Origin: Brevundimonas intermedia
GTDB lineage: Bacteria > Pseudomonadota > Alphaproteobacteria > Caulobacterales > Caulobacteraceae
Direction: 5' to 3'
NCBI RefSeq assembly: GCF_027922165.1
Contig: NZ_BSFD01000002.1
Location: 478,874 to 542,873 of the forward strand
Length of the DNA: 64,000 nucleotides
In this document: positions 44,820-54,355 of the stretch, piece after piece
Numbering within the stretch: the stretch's first letter is position 1
Layout: every line of letters begins with the position of its first letter
Position numbers and translations under genes: made by a program
Notes under the pieces: model-generated
The model's input: only the letters and a program-made list of their open reading frames with translations
Told to the model about the DNA's origin: nothing
Database searches by the model: none

Positions 44820-46403
44820 TCAGTTTGCGAGCCGGCGGAGAAAAGAAGGAATCTCCAGATCGTCGTCCGCCTCGCCGCTCGTCGGCTGCGGTTGGGTCTG
44901 CGGCTGCTCAGACGTCCGCATCTGGGACGTCGGACGAGTGCTGTAGGTGGGTTCGGGCTGTGGCTGGGCGCGCTTTCCCCGGCCGAACAGGCTCCAGCCG
45001 CTGCGACGGTGATCGCGGTCGTCATAGTCTTCGACAGCCGGTTCCGGCGACCGGGCGGCATACAGGTCGCCCTGCGGCTCGGGCGCGCGGGTCGATTGCG
45101 CCGAAGGGGTGCGGGTGGTTTCGTACTCTTCGACCCAGGGATCGACGATCGGATCCAGGGCGCGCGAGGTCGGCTCCGAAACGCGGATCACCGGCTCTGG
45201 CCGGGGTTCTGGCGCGGGAGGGGCCTGAAAGGTGGGTACGACGGGCGCCGGCTCGATGCGGGGTTCGGGCGCACGTTCGGCGCGGGCCGGTTCGCGATAA
45301 GGTTCGCGGGCGGGCTCGGGCGCAGCGCGCGACGGCTGGGTTCCGTAAAGGCCGCCTGCCGAACGGCGGGCGCCGTGATCGGCCAAGGGGGCGGTTTGCG
45401 GGGCGGCCGGGGCCGAGGGCTCGGCGCGTTGCACGCCGCTCTCGTCCATGCCGGTGGCGACCACCGAGACGCGAATCTTGCCGTCCAGCGCCGGATCGAA
45501 GGCGGCGCCGAAGATGATGTTGGCGTCCCCGTCAACCTCGGCCGAGATGGCGTTGGCGGCCTCGTCGACTTCCAGCAGGGTCATGTCCAGACCGCCGGTG
45601 ATGTTCACCAGCACGGCCTTGGCGCCCTTCAGCGACGTCTCGTCCAGCAACGGGTTGGCGATAGCGTTCTGGGCGGCCAGCAAAGCGCGATCATCACCGG
45701 ACGCCTCGCCCGTGCCCATCATCGCCTTGCCCATTTCGGACATGACGGCGCGGACATCGGCGAAGTCCAGGTTGATCAGGCCGGGCAGGATCATCAGGTC
45801 GGTGATCGAACGCACGCCCGAGTGCAGCACCTGGTCAGCCATGCCGAAGGCGTCGGCGAAGGTGGTGCGTTCGTTGGCGACGCGGAACAGGTTCTGGTTT
45901 GGAATGACGATCAGGGTGTCGACATAACGCTGCAGCTCGGCGACGCCCGCGTCGGCCAGGCGCATGCGATGGCGGCCTTCGAAGGTGAAGGGCTTGGTCA
46001 CGACGCCGACGGTCAGAATGCCGCGATCCCGCGCGCATTTGGCGATGACGGGCGCCGCGCCGGTGCCGGTGCCGCCGCCCATGCCACAGGTGATGAACAC
46101 CATGTGCGCACCTTCCAGGTGCTGATGGATCTCGTCGGCGGATTCCTCGGCGGCGTTCATGCCGACTTCGGGATGGGCGCCGGCGCCCAGGCCCTGGGTG
46201 ATCGTCTCGCCCAGTTGGATGCGGCGATCCGTCTTGGCGAAGCTGAGGTGCTGGGCGTCAGTGTTGGCCACGACGAACTCGACCCCTTCGAGGCCGGCGT
46301 CGATCATATTGTTCACGGCGTTGCCGCCGGCGCCGCCGACGCCGAACACGACGATACGGGGCTTAAGTTCAGTGTGTTGCGGCTTGACCAACGAGAGCGA
46401 CAT
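44820..46403 (-). CDS. ftsZ: Cell division GTPase FtsZ
   Basis: A 527-residue tubulin homologue that forms the Z-ring. GTP-binding motifs [13 protein letters not shown] and the tubulin signature [10 protein letters not shown] are present in the first 320 residues. A long disordered linker rich in proline, glutamate and arginine follows (about 330-510), and [14 protein letters not shown] is the conserved C-terminal peptide that binds FtsA. The length and linker are as in Caulobacter FtsZ. It is separated from ftsA by a TonB receptor gene and has its own 5' region with a large inverted repeat. Confidence 0.98.
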   Translation of the reverse strand: MSLSLVKPQHTELKPRIVVFGVGGAGGNAVNNMIDAGLEGVEFVVANTDAQHLSFAKTDRRIQLGETITQGLGAGAHPEVGMNAAEESADEIHQHLEGAHMVFITCGMGGGTGTGAAPVIAKCARDRGILTVGVVTKPFTFEGRHRMRLADAGVAELQRYVDTLIVIPNQNLFRVANERTTFADAFGMADQVLHSGVRSITDLMILPGLINLDFADVRAVMSEMGKAMMGTGEASGDDRALLAAQNAIANPLLDETSLKGAKAVLVNITGGLDMTLLEVDEAANAISAEVDGDANIIFGAAFDPALDGKIRVSVVATGMDESGVQRAEPSAPAAPQTAPLADHGARRSAGGLYGTQPSRAAPEPAREPYREPARAERAPEPRIEPAPVVPTFQAPPAPEPRPEPVIRVSEPTSRALDPIVDPWVEEYETTRTPSAQSTRAPEPQGDLYAARSPEPAVEDYDDRDHRRSGWSLFGRGKRAQPQPEPTYSTRPTSQMRTSEQPQTQPQPTSGEADDDLEIPSFLRRLAN

Positions 46404-46438
46404 ATTTTTCCGACCTTCCGAGCCCTGGACCCCTTGGC

Positions 46439-46471
46439 ACCAAAGCGATTACCCCGCCGAATCGCTTTGGT
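46439..46471. promoter_or_regulatory. 12-bp inverted repeat in ftsZ 5' region
   Basis: ACCAAAGCGATT (46439-46450) and AATCGCTTTGGT (46460-46471) are perfect inverted repeats 9 bases apart, 36-68 bases before the ftsZ start. If transcribed, it folds into a stable stem in the leader; if not, it is a large operator. No T-tract follows, so it is not a terminator. Confidence 0.7.
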
Positions 46472-46582
46472 TATGAGCGCGTTAATGATTGCGCCCACGA
46501 GGGTTAAGAGAAGGTTACGGCGATAATGTGAGTCGGACGCGAGAACAGCACAAACCTCGAGCTTGGCCGCAGTTTCTTCCTG

Positions 46583-46617
46583 AAAACAAAAAGGGCGGCC
46601 CGTGAGGGCCGCCCTTT
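46583..46617 (-). terminator. Rho-independent terminator after TonB receptor gene
   Basis: Stem AAAGGGCGGCCC/GGGCCGCCCTTT (46617-46606 with 46601-46590) with a 4-base loop, followed on the minus strand by TTTTTGTTTT. It lies 21 bases past the receptor stop and upstream of the ftsZ promoter region, so receptor transcription probably does not reach ftsZ. Confidence 0.92.
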
Positions 46618-46637
46618 CCGCCTTAAAGGCTCGGATC

Positions 46638-49600
46638 TTAATACTTGACGGTGACCGATGCGAAGTAGCGGCGGCCGAACAGGTCGAACTGATCTTGCAG
46701 ACCAGCCTGGATAGACGGTTCCGCGTCGAAGATGTTGTTCACACCGCCACGCACCGTCGCCTTGTCGCTCACGTCCAAAGCGAACGAAAGATCGTTCTGG
46801 TAGAAGTTGCCGGTCGTGAAATAACCGGTTTCGCGGTTGTCCAAGTTGGCAAGGATCTGACGACGATCGACGATGATGGTCGCCATCTGAACGTCGGTGC
46901 TCCAGGTCACAGCCAAAGGTCCCTTCGACCAGGTCGCGGTGGTGCGGAAGCGAACGCGCGGATTGTTCGCCGACTTGTCCAGGTTCGTTGCGATGGACGG
47001 ATCCGTCGGGTTGGTGAAGTCCTGACGACGGATCAGGTAGTTGCCCGCAAGGCCAAGGTTGATCTTCCCGTAGTCGGCGCCAAAGACATCCGACGTTTCG
47101 AAGCTATATCGTCCTTGGAAATCGATGCCGCGAGCACGCAGACCGGCGAAGTTGAACGGCCCTTCGAGGAAGTCGCTGATTTCGTATTCCTGAGGATCGC
47201 CCGCCGGACGACGCGTGAAGTTCGCGCAGGCCGACGTGTTCAGAGCCGCCTCGTCGGTGCAGAGGTTCAGCAAGGTTTGGGCGCTGAGGGTGGCGATCGC
47301 GTTGTCGATATCGATGGAATAATAGTCCGCCGTGAAGCTGAAGCCGGGCGCAAAGCGCGGCGTCAGGATCGCCGAGATCGTGTAGCTGAGCGAAGTTTCA
47401 GCCTGCAGGTTGGGGTTGCCGCCGCTCTTGCCCTCATTGGACGAGTTCGGATTCGGGTCCACGTAGGTCGTCGGAATACCCAGCAAACCGCAGTTCGTGA
47501 TGCGGTTTTGACGAATACGCGCATCCGCCGTCGCATTGATGACCGCCGAAGAACAGTTGTCCGTCAGGTTGGGGAAGGTGTCGAAGGCGGAGGAGAATAG
47601 TTCGCCCAGGTTTGGAGCGCGCACTGCTTCGCCGTAAGTACCCCGGAAGGCGATGTCTTGAACCGGGCGCCAGAAGGCCTGGACGCTGTAGGTGTCGGCG
47701 GTGCCGATGGTGGAGTAGTTCGACGTCCGATAGGCGCCCGAAATCTCGAGGCGTTCCGCGAAGGGAACGTCGCGAAGCAGCGGGATGCGAAGTTCGGCAA
47801 AAGCCTCGCTTACGTCATAGCTGATCTCAGGACGGTCATCTCCGGTGTTGCCGAAGATCACCCGATTGCCGAACTGCGTCAGATCCTGGCTGGTCGTTTC
47901 CTTACGATACTCGCCGCCGAAGGCGAACCCAATCGGGCCGGCTCCCCAGAAGTCCCACAGGCTGCCCGAGGCGAAGGCTCGAACGTCCTGTTGCTCGTTC
48001 ATATCGACGGTGGTCAGCGATGTCAGGATGTAGTCGCGAGCGGCGACCTGGCCACCTTGACCAAAGATGTTCTGCGGCACGCAGCCCGCGATGGTCGGAT
48101 CATTCGCGGCATAGATCGAACCGTCGTTCTGGCTCTCGATGCTCACACCGCGAGCGGCCAGCAGTTGAACGCGGCAGACGATTGCGTTCGCGCCCTTACC
48201 CGTCTCGTTCAGCGTATCACGGACAGCATCGGCAGCGTACAGGAACCGCTCGACGTCGATGGTTTCGGGCTCGACGGTGGTCGATTCCGCCTTGCCGTAA
48301 GTATAGCCGATCTCCCAGTTGATGTCCTTCACGAAGGCGAGCTGGTCGAGGTCGCCACGAAAGCCGCCGACGAAGCGCGTCACTTCACGTTCAGCGACGG
48401 TCGGACGGAAGCCCAGGTCGTAGCTAAACATGCGGAACTGGGCGCGCGGATCGGCAACCGTGCCAGTTTGCACGCCGGCAGAGTTGTAGACAGCGCGCGT
48501 GTTGCCCAAGATCGCGGCGCGCACGGTGGGGTCGAGATATGCGTTATCGAGTCCGATCTCACCTGCGAGGATCGTGAAGAGCGAAGGTTGCTCCGTCGCG
48601 CCGAACTGACGGATGCCAAGATCGATGAAGTGAGGCTGGAAGATGTCGGTGTTGGTTTCACTGACGTATTTGACCTCGCCGAACGCCTGGATGTTGCTGG
48701 TGACATCGAGGTTCGCGCCGACTTGGAAGCGCTTATTTTCCTGCTCGGGAAGGCGGTTGATCTCTTGGAACACCAAGGAGTCGCCGGAGCCGCCAATGGT
48801 CGTGGTGCGGTTAACGGCGCCCACGGTGCGGCCCGAGCCGAAGTCGGCCAGATAAGCGCTGCCGTCAGCTCGGAACTGGTAGGCGAGGCCAGGGTTGGAC
48901 GAGAAGCAGATGCCCGACGAGAAGGCTTGAACATTCTGAGTCGCGGAACAGTTGCCGAACGGGATGTCCGGGTCGGACGCAGGGCTGGGGCGAACGCCGT
49001 TGGCGAGCGAGAGGATGCCGCCAATCGGACGACCCAAGGTCCGCAGGTTGCTGAGGGGGACGACGTCATAAACGCCGTCATTCGGCGCGGACGCCGGATC
49101 GATGTCGACCGTTTGGAGACGGGTGTTCGACGTCAACCAGTCGATATCGAGATCGTTGTCGTTGATCCGGTCGGAAGTCTGATACTCTGCGAAACCATAG
49201 AGGTTCAGGCGATCATCGAACAGGTTCACGCCACCAATGATCGAGGCGCGCTTGTTGAATTCTGATGTGCCTTGAGCCAGCTGACCGACAGCGCCCTCGA
49301 GCTCGAGCCCCTCGAAGTCCGTGCGCATGATGAAGTTTACAACGCCCGACACGGCGTCTGCGCCGTAAAGCGCGGAAGCGCCGCCGGTGATGATCTCAAC
49401 GCGTTCGATCAGCGGCGTGGGAATGGTGTCGACATCGACGGCCGAAGACCCTTGCGGTCCGCCGACGTGACGGCGGCCATCGACCAGAACCAGAGTGCGA
49501 TCGCTCCCCAGGTTACGAAGGTTGAGCAGAGAGAGACCACCCACGCCGATGAAGCCACCCGTCGTGTCCTCCGGCGTCTGGCTGTTCTGGAGCGCCGGAA

Positions 49601-49835
49601 TGTCGGCGAGGAAGTCGATGATGTTGCCTTGACCCGAGGCGAGGATTTCCTCGCGAGTCGCTTGTTGCAGCGGCGTCGGTGCAGTGGTCGGGTCGCGGCG
49701 GATCAGCGACCCCGTGACCACGATCTCTCCTACGTCAGTCGCCTCGGGCGTTTGCGTCTGCGCCAACACCGGAGCCGAGATCGCCATGACCCCGGCTAGA
49801 ACTGTCGTGCCAAAAAGATGCTTGCGCTTGATCAT
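46638..49835 (-). CDS. TonB-dependent outer membrane receptor
   Basis: A 1065-residue receptor. A signal peptide (MIKRKHLFGTTVLAGVMAIS, cleaved near LAQ) is followed by the plug domain (GEIVVTGSLIRRDP, LLNLRNLGSDRTLVLVDGRR, ASALYGADAVSGVVNFIM) and a 22-strand barrel ending in a terminal aromatic-type strand (GRRYFASVTVKY). Family members in Caulobacterales import carbohydrates, peptides or metal complexes; the ligand is unknown. Composition looks slightly less GC-rich than the flanking division genes. It stands alone between ftsA and ftsZ with its own terminator, an unusual place. Confidence 0.93.
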   Translation of the reverse strand: MIKRKHLFGTTVLAGVMAISAPVLAQTQTPEATDVGEIVVTGSLIRRDPTTAPTPLQQATREEILASGQGNIIDFLADIPALQNSQTPEDTTGGFIGVGGLSLLNLRNLGSDRTLVLVDGRRHVGGPQGSSAVDVDTIPTPLIERVEIITGGASALYGADAVSGVVNFIMRTDFEGLELEGAVGQLAQGTSEFNKRASIIGGVNLFDDRLNLYGFAEYQTSDRINDNDLDIDWLTSNTRLQTVDIDPASAPNDGVYDVVPLSNLRTLGRPIGGILSLANGVRPSPASDPDIPFGNCSATQNVQAFSSGICFSSNPGLAYQFRADGSAYLADFGSGRTVGAVNRTTTIGGSGDSLVFQEINRLPEQENKRFQVGANLDVTSNIQAFGEVKYVSETNTDIFQPHFIDLGIRQFGATEQPSLFTILAGEIGLDNAYLDPTVRAAILGNTRAVYNSAGVQTGTVADPRAQFRMFSYDLGFRPTVAEREVTRFVGGFRGDLDQLAFVKDINWEIGYTYGKAESTTVEPETIDVERFLYAADAVRDTLNETGKGANAIVCRVQLLAARGVSIESQNDGSIYAANDPTIAGCVPQNIFGQGGQVAARDYILTSLTTVDMNEQQDVRAFASGSLWDFWGAGPIGFAFGGEYRKETTSQDLTQFGNRVIFGNTGDDRPEISYDVSEAFAELRIPLLRDVPFAERLEISGAYRTSNYSTIGTADTYSVQAFWRPVQDIAFRGTYGEAVRAPNLGELFSSAFDTFPNLTDNCSSAVINATADARIRQNRITNCGLLGIPTTYVDPNPNSSNEGKSGGNPNLQAETSLSYTISAILTPRFAPGFSFTADYYSIDIDNAIATLSAQTLLNLCTDEAALNTSACANFTRRPAGDPQEYEISDFLEGPFNFAGLRARGIDFQGRYSFETSDVFGADYGKINLGLAGNYLIRRQDFTNPTDPSIATNLDKSANNPRVRFRTTATWSKGPLAVTWSTDVQMATIIVDRRQILANLDNRETGYFTTGNFYQNDLSFALDVSDKATVRGGVNNIFDAEPSIQAGLQDQFDLFGRRYFASVTVKY

Positions 49836-49940
49836 ATGTCTCTGAGCCCCACTGCAATAACATAATCGCGGACAGATCATTCCGCTGTGGGGAAATGGCT
49901 ACGAGACCCGCTGTCGTCGAACAAGGTTTCAAGCCACTTT

Positions 49941-49979
49941 TAGACACAATTCCGACTTTGATGTAACAAACTAGACACA
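49941..49979. repeat. Direct repeats TAGACACA upstream of TonB receptor
   Basis: TAGACACA occurs at 49941-49948 and 49972-49979, 31 bases apart (about three helical turns), in the AT-rich 186-base gap between ftsA and the receptor gene. On the minus strand both read TGTGTCTA after AAYT. They are candidate activator or repressor sites for the receptor. Confidence 0.4.
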
Positions 49980-50021
49980 GTTTAAACCGAGCTAGGCCAA
50001 ATTCGGTCGGCGAAGGTTTTG

Positions 50022-51359
50022 TTATAGGTTGTCGCGCAACCACCCGGCCACGCGCCCCACCACATTACCGCGATGGATCCGCGGCGCATCCGCCGCCGTA
50101 ATCTGCCGCGCCATCAGCTTTCTGGCCGACACCGCCTCACGTGGGCCGTAGGCGGCGCGCAGAAGCACACCGGCCGTGGCGCAGAACGCAGGACCAGACG
50201 CCGCGTCGGCCAAATGTGGCGCTCTTTGGGGTTTTCCGAGGCGGACGGGGCGGTCAAACACCCGCACCGCCAGTTCGCGCACGCCGTTCAGCTGGCTGGC
50301 GCCCCCGGTAAGAACCAGGCCTGCGCCGGGCTCCAGCCCCACGCCGGCGTTCTTCAGCCGGTCGCGCAGCAACTCCAGCGTCTCTTCCACGCGCGGCGCA
50401 ATCACGGTCTTCAGCATGGCGCGCGGGACGATGACCGGACCGGCCGAGGCGTCCTCGCCGCGCGGCGGGGCCTCCAGCATTTCGCGGTCTTCATTGGCGC
50501 TGGCCATGGCCGAGCCGTGCAGGGTCTTCAGACGTTCGGCGCCGGCCTTGGACGTCGACAGGCCGCGCGCGATGTCGGAGGTGACATGATCGCCGCCGAC
50601 GTTCAGGCTCTCGATATGCAACAGGGACCGGCCGCCCCAGACGGCGGCGCTGGTCGAGCCGCCGCCCATGTCGATGCAGACGGCCCCCAGGTCCATCTCG
50701 TCCTCTTCCAGCGCAGCCAGGGACGAGACGACGGGCGCGGCGGCCACGCCTTGCAGGTCCAGATGCGCCAGCTCGAGGCAGTGGCTCAGGGTGGTGAAGA
50801 CATTCTCGGCCATGGAGACGACCAGCAGGTCGAGTCCCAGCGAGCCGCCGCGCATGGACCGCGGATCGTGGACGCCGCGCGCGCCGTCCACCGACCAGGC
50901 GATGGGCAGGACGTGGATGGGCCTACGATTGGGCAGCCGGATCTGGGCCAGGGCCATGCCAATGGCGCGCGCCAGATCGGCGTCCCCGACCGGATTGGCG
51001 CCCAGGGACACCCGGGCCTGGACCCGATGGCTGGCCATCTGGCCGATGGCGGTGGTGACGACGACGCCGGAGACCGGGCTCTGGGCTGCGCGTTCAGCGC
51101 GTTCGACCGCGTGGCCGATGGCCTGGGCCGCCTCGTCCATATTGATGATGGCCCCGCCCTTCACGCCCTTGGACTGGACATGGCTGGCCCCCGCCACGCG
51201 GATGGTGCGGTCGGCGTGACGCACGCCGTCCGGCTTCATGATGAAGCACGAGACCTTGGACTGGCCGATATCCAGGGCGGCGATCACGGGGGCGCGGCCG
51301 GCGCGGGGATCCATGCCCCGGCCCTGGTCGTTCGCCGATCCGCGCTGCTTTCCCGCCAT
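50022..51359 (-). CDS. ftsA: Cell division protein FtsA
   Basis: A 445-residue actin-like protein that tethers FtsZ to the membrane. Phosphate-binding segments AALDIGQSKVSCFIM and VCIDMGGGSTSAAVW, the adenosine region LVLTGGASQLNG, and the C-terminal amphipathic helix RVAGWLRDNL are all present. The 1C subdomain typical of FtsA is in the first half. ftsQ lies upstream, 14 bases apart. FtsZ, its usual direct neighbour, is 3.6 kb away here. Confidence 0.96.
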   Translation of the reverse strand: MAGKQRGSANDQGRGMDPRAGRAPVIAALDIGQSKVSCFIMKPDGVRHADRTIRVAGASHVQSKGVKGGAIINMDEAAQAIGHAVERAERAAQSPVSGVVVTTAIGQMASHRVQARVSLGANPVGDADLARAIGMALAQIRLPNRRPIHVLPIAWSVDGARGVHDPRSMRGGSLGLDLLVVSMAENVFTTLSHCLELAHLDLQGVAAAPVVSSLAALEEDEMDLGAVCIDMGGGSTSAAVWGGRSLLHIESLNVGGDHVTSDIARGLSTSKAGAERLKTLHGSAMASANEDREMLEAPPRGEDASAGPVIVPRAMLKTVIAPRVEETLELLRDRLKNAGVGLEPGAGLVLTGGASQLNGVRELAVRVFDRPVRLGKPQRAPHLADAASGPAFCATAGVLLRAAYGPREAVSARKLMARQITAADAPRIHRGNVVGRVAGWLRDNL

Positions 51360-51373
51360 GTCGTACTGGTCCT

Positions 51374-52258
51374 TTAAGCGTCGGCGGCGGGTCGCACAGC
51401 GACCTCGTCCGGCGTTCTGAGATCGACCCGGGCGAAACCCAGGTCGAGCAGGCGTTCGCGCTGATCCAGCGCATCGAGACGGATCAGGGCCGCCTCCTGT
51501 TCCACGGCGGGCAACTGGATCAGGCTGCCGTCCTTCAGACGCAGATCCCAGCGGCGTTCGTCCACCCGCACCAGGGCGTCGATCCGGCTCATCAGGCGCG
51601 GACGCTGGCCCAGCAGGGGCAGGATCTCGCCGGCGGCTTGATCCGCCCCCTTGCCCACGACAAGAGGCAGGGTGGGATAGCGGCGGGCGTCGGCGCCCTT
51701 GATCACCTGGCCGCGCGCGTCGATGACCTTAATCTGGCCGGCGTCCTGCCAGACGGCGAGACGGTCGTGCTCCTTGATCTCGACGATCAGGGTGTCGGGC
51801 AACAGGCGCACCACCCGCGCCTCCTTGACCCAGCCGACGGCCTGCACCCGGTCGCGAATGGCGTCCAGGTCCAGGCTGGTGATCGGCTGGCCGGAATAGA
51901 GCCCCAGGGCCTGCTGGATGGCCGGCTCGGCTTCGGCCGAGGCGCCGGTGATATGAACCCGCTTCAGCGACAGACCCATGCCGGCCGTCATCCCGTCGAT
52001 CCCGTGGGAGACCGACTGGCCGATCCGCTCGGCGCGCGCGCCGGTCGCCAGAACCCCGACGACCAGCAATGCGCTGGCGCCCAGGGCGATCATGACGGTG
52101 CGGGGGGAAACATCGATACGGCCGATGGCGGCCATCTTGCCGGGGATGGCGGACACGGGCTTGGGCGCGCCGCCGCGCGAACGCCCGCCCTTCTTGGACG
52201 CCGCACCGCGCTGGGAACCCGCACTCTGTCGCCGACCGCCGCGAACTACCGCGGGCAT
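51374..52258 (-). CDS. ftsQ: Cell division protein FtsQ
   Basis: A 294-residue bitopic protein of the divisome core with FtsB and FtsL. A basic cytosolic tail of about 55 residues is followed by one transmembrane segment ([20 protein letters not shown]), a POTRA domain ([20 protein letters not shown]) and the FtsQ/DivIB C-terminal domain. ATG 52258 overlaps the end of ddl by 13 bases; the open frame to 52279 adds residues without support. Confidence 0.95.
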   Translation of the reverse strand: MPAVVRGGRRQSAGSQRGAASKKGGRSRGGAPKPVSAIPGKMAAIGRIDVSPRTVMIALGASALLVVGVLATGARAERIGQSVSHGIDGMTAGMGLSLKRVHITGASAEAEPAIQQALGLYSGQPITSLDLDAIRDRVQAVGWVKEARVVRLLPDTLIVEIKEHDRLAVWQDAGQIKVIDARGQVIKGADARRYPTLPLVVGKGADQAAGEILPLLGQRPRLMSRIDALVRVDERRWDLRLKDGSLIQLPAVEQEAALIRLDALDQRERLLDLGFARVDLRTPDEVAVRPAADA

Positions 52259-53184
52259 GAGGCGTCCTCCACCATCCACCGAACCAGTTCTTCGTAGCTC
52301 ATTCCGGTATGGGCGGCCTGCTCGGGAGCGAGCGAGGTCGGCGTCATGCCCGGCTGAGTGTTGACCTCCAACAGAACCAGATCGTCCTTAACATCATCAT
52401 AACGGAAGTCGCTTCTGGACACGCCTTGGCAACCCATGGCGACGTGCGCCGCCTCGGCCTGACGCAGGGCGGCCTCAAAAACGGCGGGCGGCAGGACGGC
52501 GGGCAGGACGTGAACCGAGCCGCCGGGCGCATATTTGGCTTCGTAGTCATAGAAGCCCTTGGTCGGGGTGATGTCGGTCACGGTCAGGGCGCGTGGGCCA
52601 GACTTTTCCCCGATCACCGCGACGGCCAGTTCCTTGCCCGCGATATAGGGCTCCACCATCACCTGCTCGCCATAGGCCCAGGCGGGATCGCCCACCTCGG
52701 CGACGGGCGCATCGTCCTCGCGCACCAGATAGACCCCGACGGACGAGCCCTCGGCGTTCGGCTTGACCACATAGGGAGGCGCGATCACATGGCGCGACGC
52801 CACCTCATGCCGGTCGTACAGACCCCCGCCGGGCACCTTGACGCCCGCCGCCTTTAACACAGCTTTTGACTTATCCTTGTCCATCGCCAGGGCCGAGGCC
52901 AGGACGCCGGAATGGGTATAGGGAATCCGCAGGGTCTCCAGCACCCCCTGGACGCAACCGTCCTCGCCCCAGGCCCCGTGCAGGCAGTTCAGCACCACGT
53001 CGGGCCTGATCAGACCCGACAGCACATTGGCCAGGTCGCGCCCGGCGTCCACGCGGCTGACGCGCACGCCCTGCCGTTCCAGCGCCTGGGCGCACTGTTC
53101 GCCGGAGGTCAGAGACACCTCCCGCTCGGCGGAAAGACCGCCCATCAGGACGGCGACATGAAGGTCGTTGAAAGCGCGGGTCAT
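52246..53184 (-). CDS. ddl: D-alanine--D-alanine ligase
   Basis: A 312-residue ATP-grasp ligase that makes the D-Ala-D-Ala dipeptide of peptidoglycan. [19 protein letters not shown] is the N-terminal signature, [20 protein letters not shown] the substrate region, and [20 protein letters not shown] the Mg-binding C-terminal motif. ATG 53184 with GGAGAG 6 bases upstream is preferred over ATG 53208. It follows murB and overlaps ftsQ. Confidence 0.96.
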   Translation of the reverse strand: MTRAFNDLHVAVLMGGLSAEREVSLTSGEQCAQALERQGVRVSRVDAGRDLANVLSGLIRPDVVLNCLHGAWGEDGCVQGVLETLRIPYTHSGVLASALAMDKDKSKAVLKAAGVKVPGGGLYDRHEVASRHVIAPPYVVKPNAEGSSVGVYLVREDDAPVAEVGDPAWAYGEQVMVEPYIAGKELAVAVIGEKSGPRALTVTDITPTKGFYDYEAKYAPGGSVHVLPAVLPPAVFEAALRQAEAAHVAMGCQGVSRSDFRYDDVKDDLVLLEVNTQPGMTPTSLAPEQAAHTGMSYEELVRWMVEDASCPR

Positions 53185-53271
53185 GGGCTCTCCGATTGCG
53201 GCCGACATGTTTAACAGGCCGTCAACCTTATCGCCCGCGCGACGTGAAAATTGTGCGTCAAACTCCGGCGA

Positions 53272-54183
53272 TCAGAGACGCCGGCCGATCCGCTTGATTT
53301 CCCAGTCCAGCTGAACGCCGGTCTTCAACAGGACATCGGCGCGGACCGTCTCGCCCAGGCCTTCGATGTCGGCGGCGGTGGCCTCGCCGGGGTTGATCAT
53401 GAAGTTGGAGTGGAGGTCGCTGAACATGGCCCCTCCCCCCGTTTCGGCATGCAGCTTGCCGCGCCAGCCGGCCTCGTCGACCAGTTTCCACGACGAATGG
53501 CCGGGCGGGTTCTTGAAGGTCGAACCGCCGGTCTTTTCGCGGATCGGCTGGGTGGTTTCGCGGCGGCTGGTGATTTCGTCGATCCGGGCCTGGACGGCGG
53601 CGGGGACGTCGGGCGTTCCGCGATAGACGGCCTCGACCCAGATGATGTCGGCCGGCGCTTCGGAATGGCGATAGGTGTAGCCGAAGTCGGCCAGGGCGTA
53701 ATCGACCCGCTCGCCTGCCCGCGTCAGGCCCCAGGCCGAAACCAGCACATCCTTGGTCTCCGATCCGTAGCACCCCGCGTTCATGGTCAGGGCGCCGCCC
53801 ACGGTGCCCGGGATGCCGGCGTAGAACTCCAGCCCCGCCAGCCCCGCCTTGGCGCTCGCCTTGGCCACCATGGAATCCAGCGCGCCGGCGCCGGCCGTGA
53901 TGGCGTCGCCGTCCGTCGTCACCTGCGCCCAGGGGCGCCCGGCCAAGCGGATGACCACCCCCTCGACCCCGCCGTCGCGGACGATGACGTTCGAGCCGAC
54001 GCCCAGCACAGTCACGGGGACGGACGGGTCCAACGCCTTCAGAAAGTCGGCCAGGTCCTCGGCGTCCGCCGGAATGAACAGGGCCTCAGCCGTCCCGCCC
54101 ACCCGGAACCAGGTGAAGGGCGCCAGGGGTTCGTCCCGCAGGAGCTTGCCGCGCACGGTGGGGAGGTTGTCACGCCAGGTCAT
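53272..54183 (-). CDS. murB: UDP-N-acetylenolpyruvoylglucosamine reductase
   Basis: A 303-residue FAD enzyme that makes UDP-MurNAc. FAD-binding segments are [20 protein letters not shown] and [20 protein letters not shown]; the C-terminal catalytic residues lie in [16 protein letters not shown] and [18 protein letters not shown] 54183 is chosen ([15 protein letters not shown]). The 172-base gap to murC is filled by the dispersed repeat. Confidence 0.96.
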   Translation of the reverse strand: MTWRDNLPTVRGKLLRDEPLAPFTWFRVGGTAEALFIPADAEDLADFLKALDPSVPVTVLGVGSNVIVRDGGVEGVVIRLAGRPWAQVTTDGDAITAGAGALDSMVAKASAKAGLAGLEFYAGIPGTVGGALTMNAGCYGSETKDVLVSAWGLTRAGERVDYALADFGYTYRHSEAPADIIWVEAVYRGTPDVPAAVQARIDEITSRRETTQPIREKTGGSTFKNPPGHSSWKLVDEAGWRGKLHAETGGGAMFSDLHSNFMINPGEATAADIEGLGETVRADVLLKTGVQLDWEIKRIGRRL

Positions 54184-54204
54184 CAGATCCTCATCTCTCA
54201 CTTT

Positions 54205-54349
54205 CCTTCTCCCGTGGGGAGAAGGTGGCCCGCAGGGCCGGATGAGGGACCGCTGGTGGGCCAGCCCGCACCACCTTACCCCTCACCCTTTCGCGCCAGA
54301 ACGACGGCTTCGCCGCCGTGCGCTCAAGCCCTCTCCCGACGGGAGAGGG
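54205..54349 (-). repeat. Dispersed intergenic palindromic repeat, copy 2
   Basis: A 145-base copy in the opposite orientation to the one at 38781-38949. On the minus strand it starts with the stem CCCTCTCCC/GGGAGAGGG, continues with CTTGAGCGC, GGTGAGGG, GGTGGTGCG, CTGGCCCACC and CCTCATCCGGCCCTGCGGGC, and ends with CTTCTCCCC/GGGAGAAGG. The middle differs from copy 1 in length and sequence. It sits between murC and murB, inside a co-directional gene set. Confidence 0.85.
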
Positions 54350-54355
54350 TGATTA

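Noticed and set aside
46482-46507. Two TTAA half-sites upstream of ftsZ as a CtrA-binding site
   Set aside because: The half-sites start 22 bases apart instead of the 11 required by TTAA-N7-TTAA, so a normal CtrA box is not shown; a weak paired-half-site arrangement cannot be excluded.
46512-46520. GTAACC on the minus strand upstream of ftsZ as a further SigF promoter
   Set aside because: No CGAA follows at 16 bases; only the -35-like part is present.
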